Source: Anammoximicrobium sp032229885
Lineage (GTDB): Bacteria; Planctomycetota; Planctomycetia; Pirellulales; Pirellulaceae
Direction: 5' to 3'
Length of the DNA: 5,276 bases
Assembly (NCBI GenBank): GCA_032229885.1
Contig: JAVYAJ010000217.1
Coordinates: forward strand, 1-5,276
Under the pieces are notes generated by a model, which had not been told where the DNA came from, made no database searches, and saw only the letters and a program-made list of their open reading frames with translations. The position numbers and the translations under genes are program-made. Shown here one piece after another: positions 1-5,070 of this stretch (its first letter is position 1; each line of letters starts with the position of its first letter).

Positions 1-318
1 GAGGCGTGTTGGCCGAAGGGCATCACCAACGTAGCCTGGGGCAACGCCCCAGGAGCCAGAGACGACAGCAACCGTGTTGGCCGAAGGGCAACATCAACGT
101 GTCACCGCGGCCCGCGTGAATATGGCCTTCAGCCAAAAGCAGCACGCGCGCGGCGCCAGTCCTGGGGCGTTGCCCCAGGCTACGGTGAGCGGAGGCCTTC
201 GGCCAAACTGATTCAGCGCCGACCTGCGCTCAAACGCGCACCAGTTGAAGCGGTAGTAGTTTAAGAAATTGGCCGCGCCAGAACTGCGCCGTCCTAGGGG
301 GCGTGCTCCGTCGCGTCT
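1..318 (+). repeat. Long dispersed repeat, family I, copy A (left end cut by window)
   Basis: This stretch matches 4642-4950 in the same orientation with a nearly constant offset of about 4641 bases. By eye roughly four of five bases agree, and some blocks are identical, such as the palindrome at 161-188. The match fades after about 318. The unit contains nested inverted repeats and ends in a less structured tail carrying TTTAAGAAATT. I see no coding potential. It looks like a REP/MITE-type non-autonomous element; no transposase is in the window. The left boundary is not visible. Confidence 0.88.
9..206. repeat. Nested palindromic core of family I copy A
   Basis: The outer arms are TTGGCCGAAGG (9-19) and its reverse complement (196-206). 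Inside them a 24-base block (30-53) has a perfect reverse complement at 161-184, and each block is itself a hairpin with an 8-bp CCTGGGGC/GCCCCAGG stem and a 3-nt loop. A second inner pair, TTGGCCGAAGG (77-87) and CCTTCAGCCAA (126-136, one mismatch), lies in the middle. The whole could fold as a branched cruciform or RNA. Confidence 0.85.
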
Positions 319-365
319 GTCCGGTTGCGGCCACGACGGCGCGTGGCCCTCTAGCGTGGCCTGAG
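288..365 (+). repeat. Dispersed repeat, family II, copy 1
   Basis: It aligns with 4166-4244. Positions 326-365 match 4205-4244 without gaps at about 32 of 40 bases, and the homology continues leftwards with one small gap to the shared GCCGTCCT. The centre is a hairpin: GGCCAC (329-334), 8-nt loop, GTGGCC (343-348). Its left end overlaps the tail of family I copy A, so the two repeat families abut or share a module here. Confidence 0.7.
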
Positions 366-403
366 CTTAGTTTGGGGGATACGTTCCAGGCTGACAAACT
401 AGG
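366..403 (-). terminator. Possible transcription-end hairpin for the minus-strand gene
   Basis: CTTAGTTTG (366-374) can pair with CAAACTAGG (395-403), giving 9 pairs including one G-T, with a 20-nt loop. It lies 42 bases past the stop codon of the minus-strand gene. A competing stem is GTTCC (383-387) with GGAAC (403-407). There is no clear U-tract, so intrinsic termination is uncertain. Confidence 0.25.
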
Positions 404-445
404 GAACAATGGTCCGTAGTGGGCGATGGATTCTGGCTGGCGAGA

Positions 446-2680
446 CTAGACGCGCAGCTCGGAATAATCCTGAGCCATCAGATAGGATCGGAACGCGATG
501 AACAAATGGCGTGCCCGTTCGTCCGTTCCAGCACGTCGGCGGTCTCGCTGCCGTCTCGGGCGAATCGTGATCTGAATGATCGTCTTGGATTCGCCGCCGC
601 TTGTCGCCGAGCCGTCGTCGGTGATTCGCGCAAGATCGATTTCGACCAACAGCGCCGGCACGTAATGGCGACGAGGTATCCAGGAAATGGTTTGGCCAGC
701 CACGCCCAGAACCAGACGATTCTCGCCGATTTCGAGAATCTTGGTGGGGTGATCCGCGACAAACCCCCGCAGTTTCGCCATCGCCAGAGGCAGCGGCACG
801 GTAGTGACGACTCGGCGTTGCAACACGTGCTGGGCAGGCAGTGACGGCCGCCAGGAAAACCAATTCCGATGTTGACGGGCCTCGGGCTGCGAACGGACGC
901 TGCCGCCGCCCAACGACACGACCGTATTGCGGCCCGCGGCTTTGGCCTGCAACAACGCTCGATCAGCCCGCTGAAGCATTGTTTCACCTGTGTCGCCCGG
1001 CTGCAATTCGGCGACTCCGAAGCTGACGGTCAGGCTCCGTCCGTTCAGAATGCGATGAGGCTGCTGGGACCAAGCCTCGCGAATGGCCTCGGCGCGTCCG
1101 ATGGCGGCGACCGTGTTGCAGTCCGAGCACAGCATCACGAACTCTTCGCCTCCGTATCGCGCCACCACGTCGCCGGCGCGGCAGTTCTCGCGCAGCAACG
1201 TGGCAAAGGCAACCAGGATCTCGTCTCCGGCCTGGTGACCATAGCGATCGTTGATCCGTTTGAAAAAGTCGAGGTCGCAGATCATCATGCTATAGGGCAA
1301 ACCGCGCGACAGATGATCGGCGACCCAACGCGCATGAACACGGTCGAACTCCGCTCTGTTTGCGACCCCGGTCAGCCCGTCTCGCGCGACGCGTTCATTC
1401 AGCCGGTGCAGGCGCTCTTCCAACGTAATCCGAGAGGAAGCGTCCGTCAGCAGCAGAGTTGCTCCGCAAACCAAGCTATCGACGCCCAGAACGGGCATTG
1501 CGCAGGCATCAACCGAGACCTTCAGGCCGCGATGATCGGTAATCAACGCTCGCTTGAACGAGCAGGTCCCGTCGCGCACCGCCTGCCCTACCGGACACTG
1601 GTCGGCCGGGATCAGCTTGTAATGTTCGTCCCGCAACTGCACGATGCCGGGATCCCACAATTGATGCTCGACGGTCCTCGCGGGAACACCGGTCAGCAAT
1701 TCGAGAGACCGATTCCATTTCAGGATCCGCAGGGCGGCGTCGACGAACACGACTCCGTCGTGCATCGAATCGACTAGGTGCTGGTAGAACAGTCCGTCGA
1801 AAAGTTCCCCCCGTACGGGTGGAACCGACTTTGGGCGGATCGCCTCGAAACGAGGGAGAGCGTCCCGGTTTTGCAGCCAGTTCGTCCGCGGGACGTCATC
1901 GAGGCCATGGCCGTTCGTGCGCAGAAAATCTCCGAATCGCTCGATCAACCCGGGGTCGAACTGCGTGCCCGCACGCTCGCGCAACCTGCTCATCGCCACC
2001 TCGCGCGGCAACGGTGGGCTGCCGGGGCCCACGGCGGTCAGCATGTCAAACGCGTCGACGATTGCGAGCATCCGAGCGCCGAGCGGCAACTGGTCTTGGC
2101 ATCGATCGAACTCACCATTGGATCCATCGTACCAGGCCGGGGCGTAATGGACGGCGTCGAGCACGTCGGGCGAGCAGCAACCTCCGCCAAGGATCTCGCG
2201 AGCGCGCTCGCGATCGCGAGCGATTGTCTCCGTTGTGGCGACCGGCCCTTTTCGCCAATCCTGCAAGAGATGATCTGGCAGCCCGATCTTTGCGACATCG
2301 TGCAGCAACGCGGCGACGTCGAGCTGGTCGCGATCGTCCGCCGACGATCCCAGGAAGGCCGACCAGGACGAACAGGCGAACGCGACTCGCAGAGAATGCT
2401 CGGCCGTCGGAGGATGCCGGGCGCGCAACGCCAGAAACAGACTGCTTGCCCCGCCAAGCTTAGTTCGGATCAGCTCATCTACATCTCGGTTATCCGAAAA
2501 GCAGGCGTGTGCCTCGTGATCCGGACTTGCGGGCGCTCCGACGGGCGTTTGACGCTCGGCCCGAGGGGCGGCGCACAGGTCCGCTTGCCAACCATCACTG
2601 CATTGCCACCCGACGCTTGCTTTCAACATCTGTTCAGTCATCGTCTGCGCTCGGCTCGTAACGCCTCGCTCGCGGGCCAT
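446..2680 (-). CDS. Diguanylate cyclase: degenerate HD-GYP-like + PAS + GGDEF + unassigned C-terminal domain
   Basis: A 744-residue protein predicted to make cyclic di-GMP from two GTP in the cytoplasm; I see no signal peptide or membrane segment. Residues ~80-250 resemble HD-GYP: H95, H127-D128 (LLHDVAKIG) and D209 remain, but the HPxxG histidine aligns with D156, HHE with A180-P-A, and GYP is lost, so phosphodiesterase activity is doubtful. Residues ~297-415 are a PAS sensor domain. Residues ~432-590 are GGDEF: the metal aspartate is D469 (DLDFFKRIND), N477 is the expected guanine contact, GGEEF is 510-514, and RAGD (501-504) five residues upstream is an intact I-site for product inhibition. 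Residues ~605-744 hold a mixed domain with a basic RPRRQRDRRR stretch, not recognised; not clearly PilZ. ATG 2680 is the longest start, but neither it nor Met14 (2641) has a good Shine-Dalgarno. Stop is TAG at 446-448. It is divergent from the gene at 3363. Confidence 0.93.
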   Translation of the reverse strand: MARERGVTSRAQTMTEQMLKASVGWQCSDGWQADLCAAPRAERQTPVGAPASPDHEAHACFSDNRDVDELIRTKLGGASSLFLALRARHPPTAEHSLRVAFACSSWSAFLGSSADDRDQLDVAALLHDVAKIGLPDHLLQDWRKGPVATTETIARDRERAREILGGGCCSPDVLDAVHYAPAWYDGSNGEFDRCQDQLPLGARMLAIVDAFDMLTAVGPGSPPLPREVAMSRLRERAGTQFDPGLIERFGDFLRTNGHGLDDVPRTNWLQNRDALPRFEAIRPKSVPPVRGELFDGLFYQHLVDSMHDGVVFVDAALRILKWNRSLELLTGVPARTVEHQLWDPGIVQLRDEHYKLIPADQCPVGQAVRDGTCSFKRALITDHRGLKVSVDACAMPVLGVDSLVCGATLLLTDASSRITLEERLHRLNERVARDGLTGVANRAEFDRVHARWVADHLSRGLPYSMMICDLDFFKRINDRYGHQAGDEILVAFATLLRENCRAGDVVARYGGEEFVMLCSDCNTVAAIGRAEAIREAWSQQPHRILNGRSLTVSFGVAELQPGDTGETMLQRADRALLQAKAAGRNTVVSLGGGSVRSQPEARQHRNWFSWRPSLPAQHVLQRRVVTTVPLPLAMAKLRGFVADHPTKILEIGENRLVLGVAGQTISWIPRRHYVPALLVEIDLARITDDGSATSGGESKTIIQITIRPRRQRDRRRAGTDERARHLFIAFRSYLMAQDYSELRV

Positions 2681-2810
2681 CTACCATGAACCGCACGTCT
2701 CGGGCTTCCAATCCAGTCAATTCGGAAGATGGATGTCATGGCCTCTCTTCACCGCCCACCGGCCCAAATCTTTCCGGCTATGCTGTGCGCCGACCAGATT
2801 TCCGCACGAA

Positions 2811-2833
2811 CGTTCCGGATGCAGCCGGAAACG
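2811..2833 (-). other. Hairpin upstream of the cyclase gene
   Basis: CGTTCCGG (2811-2818) pairs with CCGGAAACG (2825-2833), 8 pairs with one bulged A and a 6-nt loop. It lies about 130 bases upstream of the cyclase start and would be in its leader if transcription begins further up. No function can be assigned. Confidence 0.35.
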
Positions 2834-2934
2834 CTCTGCCGAACCGTGAACCTCGTCTCGCGACAAGGCGCAATGCCGCCGAAATGCCTCGTCTCGACCA
2901 ATTCGCGAGGCCCGAGGCCCAAATCTGGGTACGA

Positions 2935-2956
2935 AAGGCGGCCTAAAGCCCGCCTT
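2935..2956. terminator. Possible weak bidirectional terminator hairpin
   Basis: AAGGCGG (2935-2941) and CCGCCTT (2950-2956) form a perfect 7-bp stem with an 8-nt loop. Read on the minus strand the stem runs into TTTCG; on the plus strand only TT follows. The U-tract is short either way. It could insulate the two divergent genes, but there is no gene whose end it obviously serves. Confidence 0.25.
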
Positions 2957-3127
2957 CAAAGCCGCTAGTTCGAGCTACGTGAGGCATCGCGCGGCCTGCT
3001 CGGCATCGACAGCCTAGGTTATCGAATCCGGCGAGTCAATTTTTCCTGCTGAATGGCCCTGCGTAATCGATGCGCCCGAGTCTCGCCAACCACCTAGAAA
3101 AAATATCCAAAATTTTTTTTCGCGCCC

Positions 3128-3133
3128 TATAAA
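3128..3133 (+). promoter_or_regulatory. Candidate -10 box (distal) for the ribbon-helix-helix gene
   Basis: TATAAA, five of six matches to TATAAT, follows directly after phased A and T tracts (AAAATTTTTTTT at 3109-3120) that would bend DNA. No good -35 hexamer lies 16-18 bases upstream. Transcription from here would give a leader of over 200 nt containing the structured element. Confidence 0.35.
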
Positions 3134-3182
3134 CTAGTTCCGGTGGGTGGGTGCACAAGAAGTGGGCAACTTCGCGAATGCT

Positions 3183-3188
3183 TATAAA
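3183..3188 (+). promoter_or_regulatory. Candidate -10 box (proximal) for the ribbon-helix-helix gene
   Basis: A second TATAAA lies 55 bases after the first, again without a good -35. Start of transcription would fall near 3195, just ahead of the long stem at 3216, so the transcript would still carry the whole folded leader. The TTGACG at 3269 was weaker because its partner hexamer CTAAAC is poor. Confidence 0.35.
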
Positions 3189-3213
3189 ACAATCAGATCT
3201 GCTTAAAAAATGT

Positions 3214-3305
3214 CACTATGGGTTTGTTGGCTCTAAGTACAAGCAGTGCAATCACATGCGTGTTGGACTTGACGCGGGTCGAGCATTTTGGCTAAACCCA
3301 TAGAG
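3214..3305 (+). ncRNA. Candidate structured leader RNA (multi-helix element)
   Basis: A closing helix pairs CTATGGGTTT (3216-3225) with AAACCCATAG (3294-3303), 10 perfect pairs, extended by G3226-U3293 inside and C3214-G3305 outside an A-A mismatch. Within it are two hairpins: GCAGTG (3243-3248), CAAT loop, CAC-A-TGC (3253-3259, one bulged A), and CTTGAC (3268-3273), GCGG loop, GTCGAG (3278-3283, one G-U). The result is a three-way junction shape ahead of the ribosome binding site. I recognise no known riboswitch. An alternative is a DNA operator, but the arms are 68 bases apart. Confidence 0.5.
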
Positions 3306-3317
3306 CGATCGTGATAG

Positions 3318-3354
3318 CTTTCCAGACCACTCTCAGAGAACGCGTAATGGAAGG
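3318..3354 (+). promoter_or_regulatory. Hairpin that sequesters the ribosome binding site
   Basis: CTTTCCA (3318-3324) can pair with TGGAAGG (3348-3354), seven pairs with one G-U and a 23-nt loop. The 3' arm contains most of the Shine-Dalgarno of the gene at 3363, so folding would block translation initiation. It begins 15 bases after the closing helix of the upstream multi-helix element, the usual arrangement of a sensor domain followed by an expression platform. The regulatory role is inference. Confidence 0.45.
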
Positions 3355-3356
3355 AG
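3349..3356 (+). promoter_or_regulatory. Strong ribosome binding site
   Basis: GGAAGGAG sits 6 nt before the ATG at 3363 and 9 nt before the second in-frame ATG at 3366. Either could initiate. The first is chosen as the longer; the difference is one methionine. Confidence 0.85.
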
Positions 3357-3362
3357 CCGGAT

Positions 3363-4034
3363 ATGATGGAGACCGTGGGCGTTGTCAGCCATAACGAAGG
3401 CGAACGTGTCGAGTCGACGTCGGTGTTGGAGGCATCGCTCGAATCGGCCGCGCCGGAGATGACATGGGACGAGCGAGTTCAAATCGTCCGTCAATTCACG
3501 GCCGACAAGTTTGCTGAATCGGCGGATTGGGTCGAATTTTATCGAGAGGTCCTCGGAGTCGATGGAATCGTGGCAGAATTGTTCTCCACAGCGGACGAGA
3601 AGGATCTGCTGCAGAAGACGCCCGAATACGCCGAGATCCTTCTCCAGTTGACCCAGCTTCGCGCAAAGAATCGAGGCCAGTTCGAATCCGAGGAAGAGGA
3701 TCTGCGCGTCATCACGGTCCGCTTGCCCAAGTCCCTCCACGAAGCCTTGCGGCACGAAGCGCATCGACATCGAACAAGCATGAACAAGCTGTGTATATCC
3801 AAATTGATCCAAGTGATCGATGGTGAACTGGTGCCTTCCGAGTTTGCGAGTTCCGAGACGAGTGGCCGCGGCCGTCGCTCGCGGAAACGCCAGAAAGGCC
3901 AATGTGAGCGCTCAGCCGTCTCGGAGCCGGCGTCGACAACGCCACCGGATTTCGCCGCTGAATCCAGCGCAGAACCGACTGAATTTGCGGATTCTCCGCA
4001 ATTTACGACGATCCCAACGGCCGGCGCGTTCTAA
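3363..4034 (+). CDS. Ribbon-helix-helix DNA-binding protein, HicB/Arc-like, no toxin partner seen
   Basis: A 223-residue protein. Residues ~113-152 are a ribbon-helix-helix fold: the strand VITVRLP (116-122), then helix 1 from the SLHEALRHEAHRH segment, and helix 2 from S139 (SMNKLCISKLIQ). The pattern RLPxSLHxxL...SxNKL is that of HicB-type antitoxin C-terminal domains, which dimerise and bind operators through the strand. Residues ~33-105 are an acidic, helical region of unknown role (WDERVQIVRQF onward); 168-178 is a basic linker (GRGRRSRKRQK); 185-223 is a Ser/Pro/acidic, probably disordered tail. HicB normally has a partly degraded RNase-like N-terminal domain and a small HicA toxin gene next to it; neither is evident here, so an orphan regulator is more likely than a working toxin-antitoxin pair. 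Strong ribosome binding site; stop TAA at 4032-4034. The long leader suggests post-transcriptional control. Confidence 0.9.
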   Translation: MMETVGVVSHNEGERVESTSVLEASLESAAPEMTWDERVQIVRQFTADKFAESADWVEFYREVLGVDGIVAELFSTADEKDLLQKTPEYAEILLQLTQLRAKNRGQFESEEEDLRVITVRLPKSLHEALRHEAHRHRTSMNKLCISKLIQVIDGELVPSEFASSETSGRGRRSRKRQKGQCERSAVSEPASTTPPDFAAESSAEPTEFADSPQFTTIPTAGAF

Positions 4035-4042
4035 GTCCCTAT

Positions 4043-4114
4043 CTAGTGCCAGAACCCTGAATTGCTGGGACATGGGACGAGAGGTCGTCCCAGATTGCCA
4101 ACAGGACGATCTGG
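4043..4114 (+). repeat. 72-bp dispersed repeat, family III, copy 1
   Basis: It begins 8 bases after the stop of the ribbon-helix-helix gene. The reverse complement of 4991-5062 matches it over all 72 positions without a gap, with 57 identical bases by my count. Two overlapping hairpins are kept in both copies: TGGGACGA/TCGTCCCA (4073-4080 with 4085-4092) and CCAGAT/ATCTGG (4090-4095 with 4109-4114). They share bases 4090-4092 and so cannot form together. Confidence 0.8.
4073..4092 (+). terminator. Hairpin after the ribbon-helix-helix gene, possible terminator
   Basis: A perfect 8-bp stem, TGGGACGA and TCGTCCCA, with GAGG loop, 39 bases past the stop codon. No U-run follows, so it is not a classic intrinsic terminator; it may protect the 3' end or simply be part of the family III repeat that contains it. 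Confidence 0.35.
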
Positions 4115-4165
4115 ACACGACGCGACGGTAAGCGAGGTGGCCCGGCGGCGACCGCACGGATGTGA

Positions 4166-4244
4166 GCCGTCCTGGACGGACGCGCCTCGTCGCCTCGGCC
4201 CGGATGCGGCCACGACGGAGTGTGGCCGTTCCGCGTGCCCTGGG
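4166..4244 (+). repeat. Dispersed repeat, family II, copy 2
   Basis: Second copy of the element at 288-365, same orientation. The central hairpin is GGCCAC (4208-4213), loop GACGGAGT, GTGGCC (4222-4227): the stem is identical in both copies while the loop differs at two positions. The 5' segment from GCCGTCCT (4166) also resembles the tail of family I near 4928. Confidence 0.7.
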
Positions 4245-4410
4245 CTGGCCTCGCGAGATGCGTTCTCGGCTGTGCGGCGGGAAATTGCGGGAGGCGCGGA
4301 CAGATTTGATTTGACCGAACCCAGCGCGGCCAGCAGCCGCAACCAAACAACCGCCAAGAAATATTGAAGAGGGCCACGAATCATACGAATAAAGACCTCG
4401 CGGCTAACCG
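4245..4410. other. Stretch without a recognisable gene
   Basis: GC-rich until about 4300, then AT-richer. Open frames here are short, overlap on both strands and show no domain. Positions 4372-4390 (GGGCCACGAATCATACGAAT) resemble the CACGAAT-type dispersed repeats I recall from planctomycete and verrucomicrobial intergenic DNA, here as a decayed start of the repeat cluster that follows. Confidence 0.45.
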
Positions 4411-4413
4411 TTG

Positions 4414-4443
4414 TTCTTCATCCCTGCTATCCGTGTCCATCCG
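4414..4443 (+). repeat. 30-bp direct repeat, family IV, copy 1
   Basis: TTCTTCATCCCTGCTATCCG and the next ten bases recur at 4485-4514 with two changes in 30. The text (CCGTGTCCATCCG) belongs to a class of Wright-like genomic phrases I recall from soil and aquatic planctomycetes; that is memory, not a search result. Confidence 0.8.
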
Positions 4444-4460
4444 CGGACGTTGGCCGCCGA

Positions 4461-4529
4461 AGCCACAGAAGGACGCAGAAATTTTTCTTCATTCCTGCTA
4501 TCCGTGTCCGTCCGTGCTCATCTGTGGTT
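4461..4529. repeat. Imperfect inverted repeat enclosing family IV copy 2
   Basis: AGCCACAGA (4461-4469) pairs with TCTGTGGTT (4521-4529), nine pairs with one G-T, around a 51-nt interior. The interior holds the second 30-bp direct repeat. Probably a degenerate palindromic intergenic element; no coding sense. Confidence 0.5.
4485..4514 (+). repeat. 30-bp direct repeat, family IV, copy 2
   Basis: It matches 4414-4443 at 28 of 30 bases, start-to-start distance 71 bases. The two differences are transitions, which fits a fairly recent local duplication. Confidence 0.8.
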
Positions 4530-4530
4530 C

Positions 4531-4630
4531 CCAGAGCTACTGCAAGCACAACATGTAACTCTTCAACAACTTAACGCACTCGCTGCCCGAAAACATTCTC
4601 AAAAGGTTCACGATGTTTGAGGTTAGTCGT
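4531..4630. other. Short AT-richer spacer, nothing assigned
   Basis: Between the family IV cluster and family I copy B. It contains a weak stem, AAACAT with ATGTTT (about 4592-4619), but no gene, promoter or terminator I can support. Confidence 0.4.
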
Positions 4631-4632
4631 AC

Positions 4633-4741
4633 AGACGACAGGAATCGTCTTGGCCGAAGGCCATTTTCAACGTAGCCTGGGGCAGCGCCCCAGGAAGCAA
4701 AGACCACAGAAACCGTCTTGGCCGAAGGCCAACATCAACGT
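4633..4741 (+). repeat. Internal direct duplication within family I copy B
   Basis: A 41-base unit at 4633-4673 recurs at 4701-4741 (register 68 bases) with 35 of 41 identical. Both end in TCAACGT and carry TTGGCCGAAGGCC. In the first the CCTGGGGC hairpin block follows; in the second a GC-rich centre (CCACCGCGG) follows. So the element was itself built by duplication. Copy A shows the same arrangement, with its first unit cut by the window edge. Confidence 0.75.
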
Positions 4742-4845
4742 GCCACCGCGGTCCGCATGAACATGGCCTTCGGCCAAAAGAGGCGCGCGCGGCGCCGGTC
4801 CTGGGGCGTTGCCCCAGGCTACGGTGATCGGAGACCTTTGGCCAG
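4650..4845. repeat. Nested palindromic core of family I copy B
   Basis: Forward TTGGCCGAAGG at 4650-4660 and 4718-4728; reverse CCTTCGGCCAA at 4767-4777 and a diverged CCTTTGGCCAG at 4835-4845. The 24-base hairpin block at 4671-4694 is inverted at 4800-4823 with one mismatch (the loop is AGC here, AAC in copy A). At 4718-4732 the motif is a perfect 6-bp stem with a GAA loop. Confidence 0.85.
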
Positions 4846-4990
4846 ACAGATTCAGCGCGATCTGCGCTCAAACAGGCAACAGCCGAAGCGGCCGTAGTTT
4901 AAGAAATTGACCGCGCCAGAGCCCATCCGTCCAGGGCGGCGCACTCCCCCCGCTCGTTGTCCAGCCATTTCGATTGCCACCTATCTCGGC

Positions 4991-5062
4991 CCAGATCGTT
5001 TTTCTGGTAATCTGGGACGACTTCCCGTTCCATATCCCATCAATTCTGAGGTGTGGCATTAG
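4991..5062 (-). repeat. 72-bp dispersed repeat, family III, copy 2 (inverted)
   Basis: Inverted relative to 4043-4114 and co-extensive with it. On the plus strand CCCAGAT (4990-4996) and ATCTGGG (5010-5016) form a 7-bp stem with a 13-nt T-rich loop. The other stem is weakened by one A-C mismatch. No gene adjoins it on either side in this window. Confidence 0.8.
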
Positions 5063-5070
5063 CGCCCTAC

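Larger units (their letters stand above)
2681..3362. other. Divergent intergenic region
   Basis: It separates the minus-strand cyclase from the plus-strand ribbon-helix-helix gene. From 2681 to about 3095 it is GC-rich. Short open frames there on both strands overlap one another and have no recognisable protein features, so I call no gene; two hairpins are listed separately. From 3096 it turns AT-rich, with A-tracts, an eight-T run (3113-3120) and two TATAAA boxes, then the structured leader and ribosome binding site of the downstream gene. I could not find a convincing promoter for the cyclase: TTGACT occurs on the minus strand at 2720-2715 but has no matching -10. Confidence 0.7.
4631..4950 (+). 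repeat. Long dispersed repeat, family I, copy B
   Basis: The complete-looking copy of the repeat at the left edge, same orientation. The left end is near the AGACGACAG phrase at 4633; the right end fades after about 4950 in a C-rich stretch. Just before it GTCGT-ACAG-ACGAC (4626-4639) forms a small hairpin. Open frames crossing it are dictated by its palindromes and are not credible genes. Confidence 0.88.

Noticed and set aside
1..318. CRISPR array
   Set aside because: The repeats are inverted and nested, not regularly spaced direct repeats with unique spacers.
869..2689. Two long plus-strand open frames end to end (869-1777 and 1778-2689)
   Set aside because: They lie antisense to the cyclase, whose domains and motifs are unmistakable. 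Their translations show no domain, and long antisense frames are expected opposite a GC-rich gene.
2686..2968. Short open frames on both strands in the intergenic region
   Set aside because: They overlap each other in three frames, lack ribosome binding sites, and show no recognisable sequence features.
3269..3297. Promoter TTGACG - 17 bp - CTAAAC
   Set aside because: The -10 hexamer matches only two of six consensus bases and the segment is better explained by the hairpin at 3268-3283 and the closing helix.
3363..4034. Complete HicAB toxin-antitoxin system
   Set aside because: No HicA-like small frame lies within the flanking DNA on either strand.
3912..4384. Minus- and plus-strand frames across the end of the ribbon-helix-helix gene and its downstream region
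   Set aside because: They overlap a well supported gene or dispersed repeats and are Arg/Pro-rich, typical of out-of-frame GC-rich DNA.
1..4950. Composite transposon bounded by the family I repeats
   Set aside because: No transposase or integrase between them, the repeats have no insertion-sequence gene, and target-site duplications cannot be seen.
4623..5059. Two minus-strand frames over family I copy B and family III copy 2
   Set aside because: They run through palindromic repeats; the equivalent frame is not kept in copy A, so selection for protein is unlikely.
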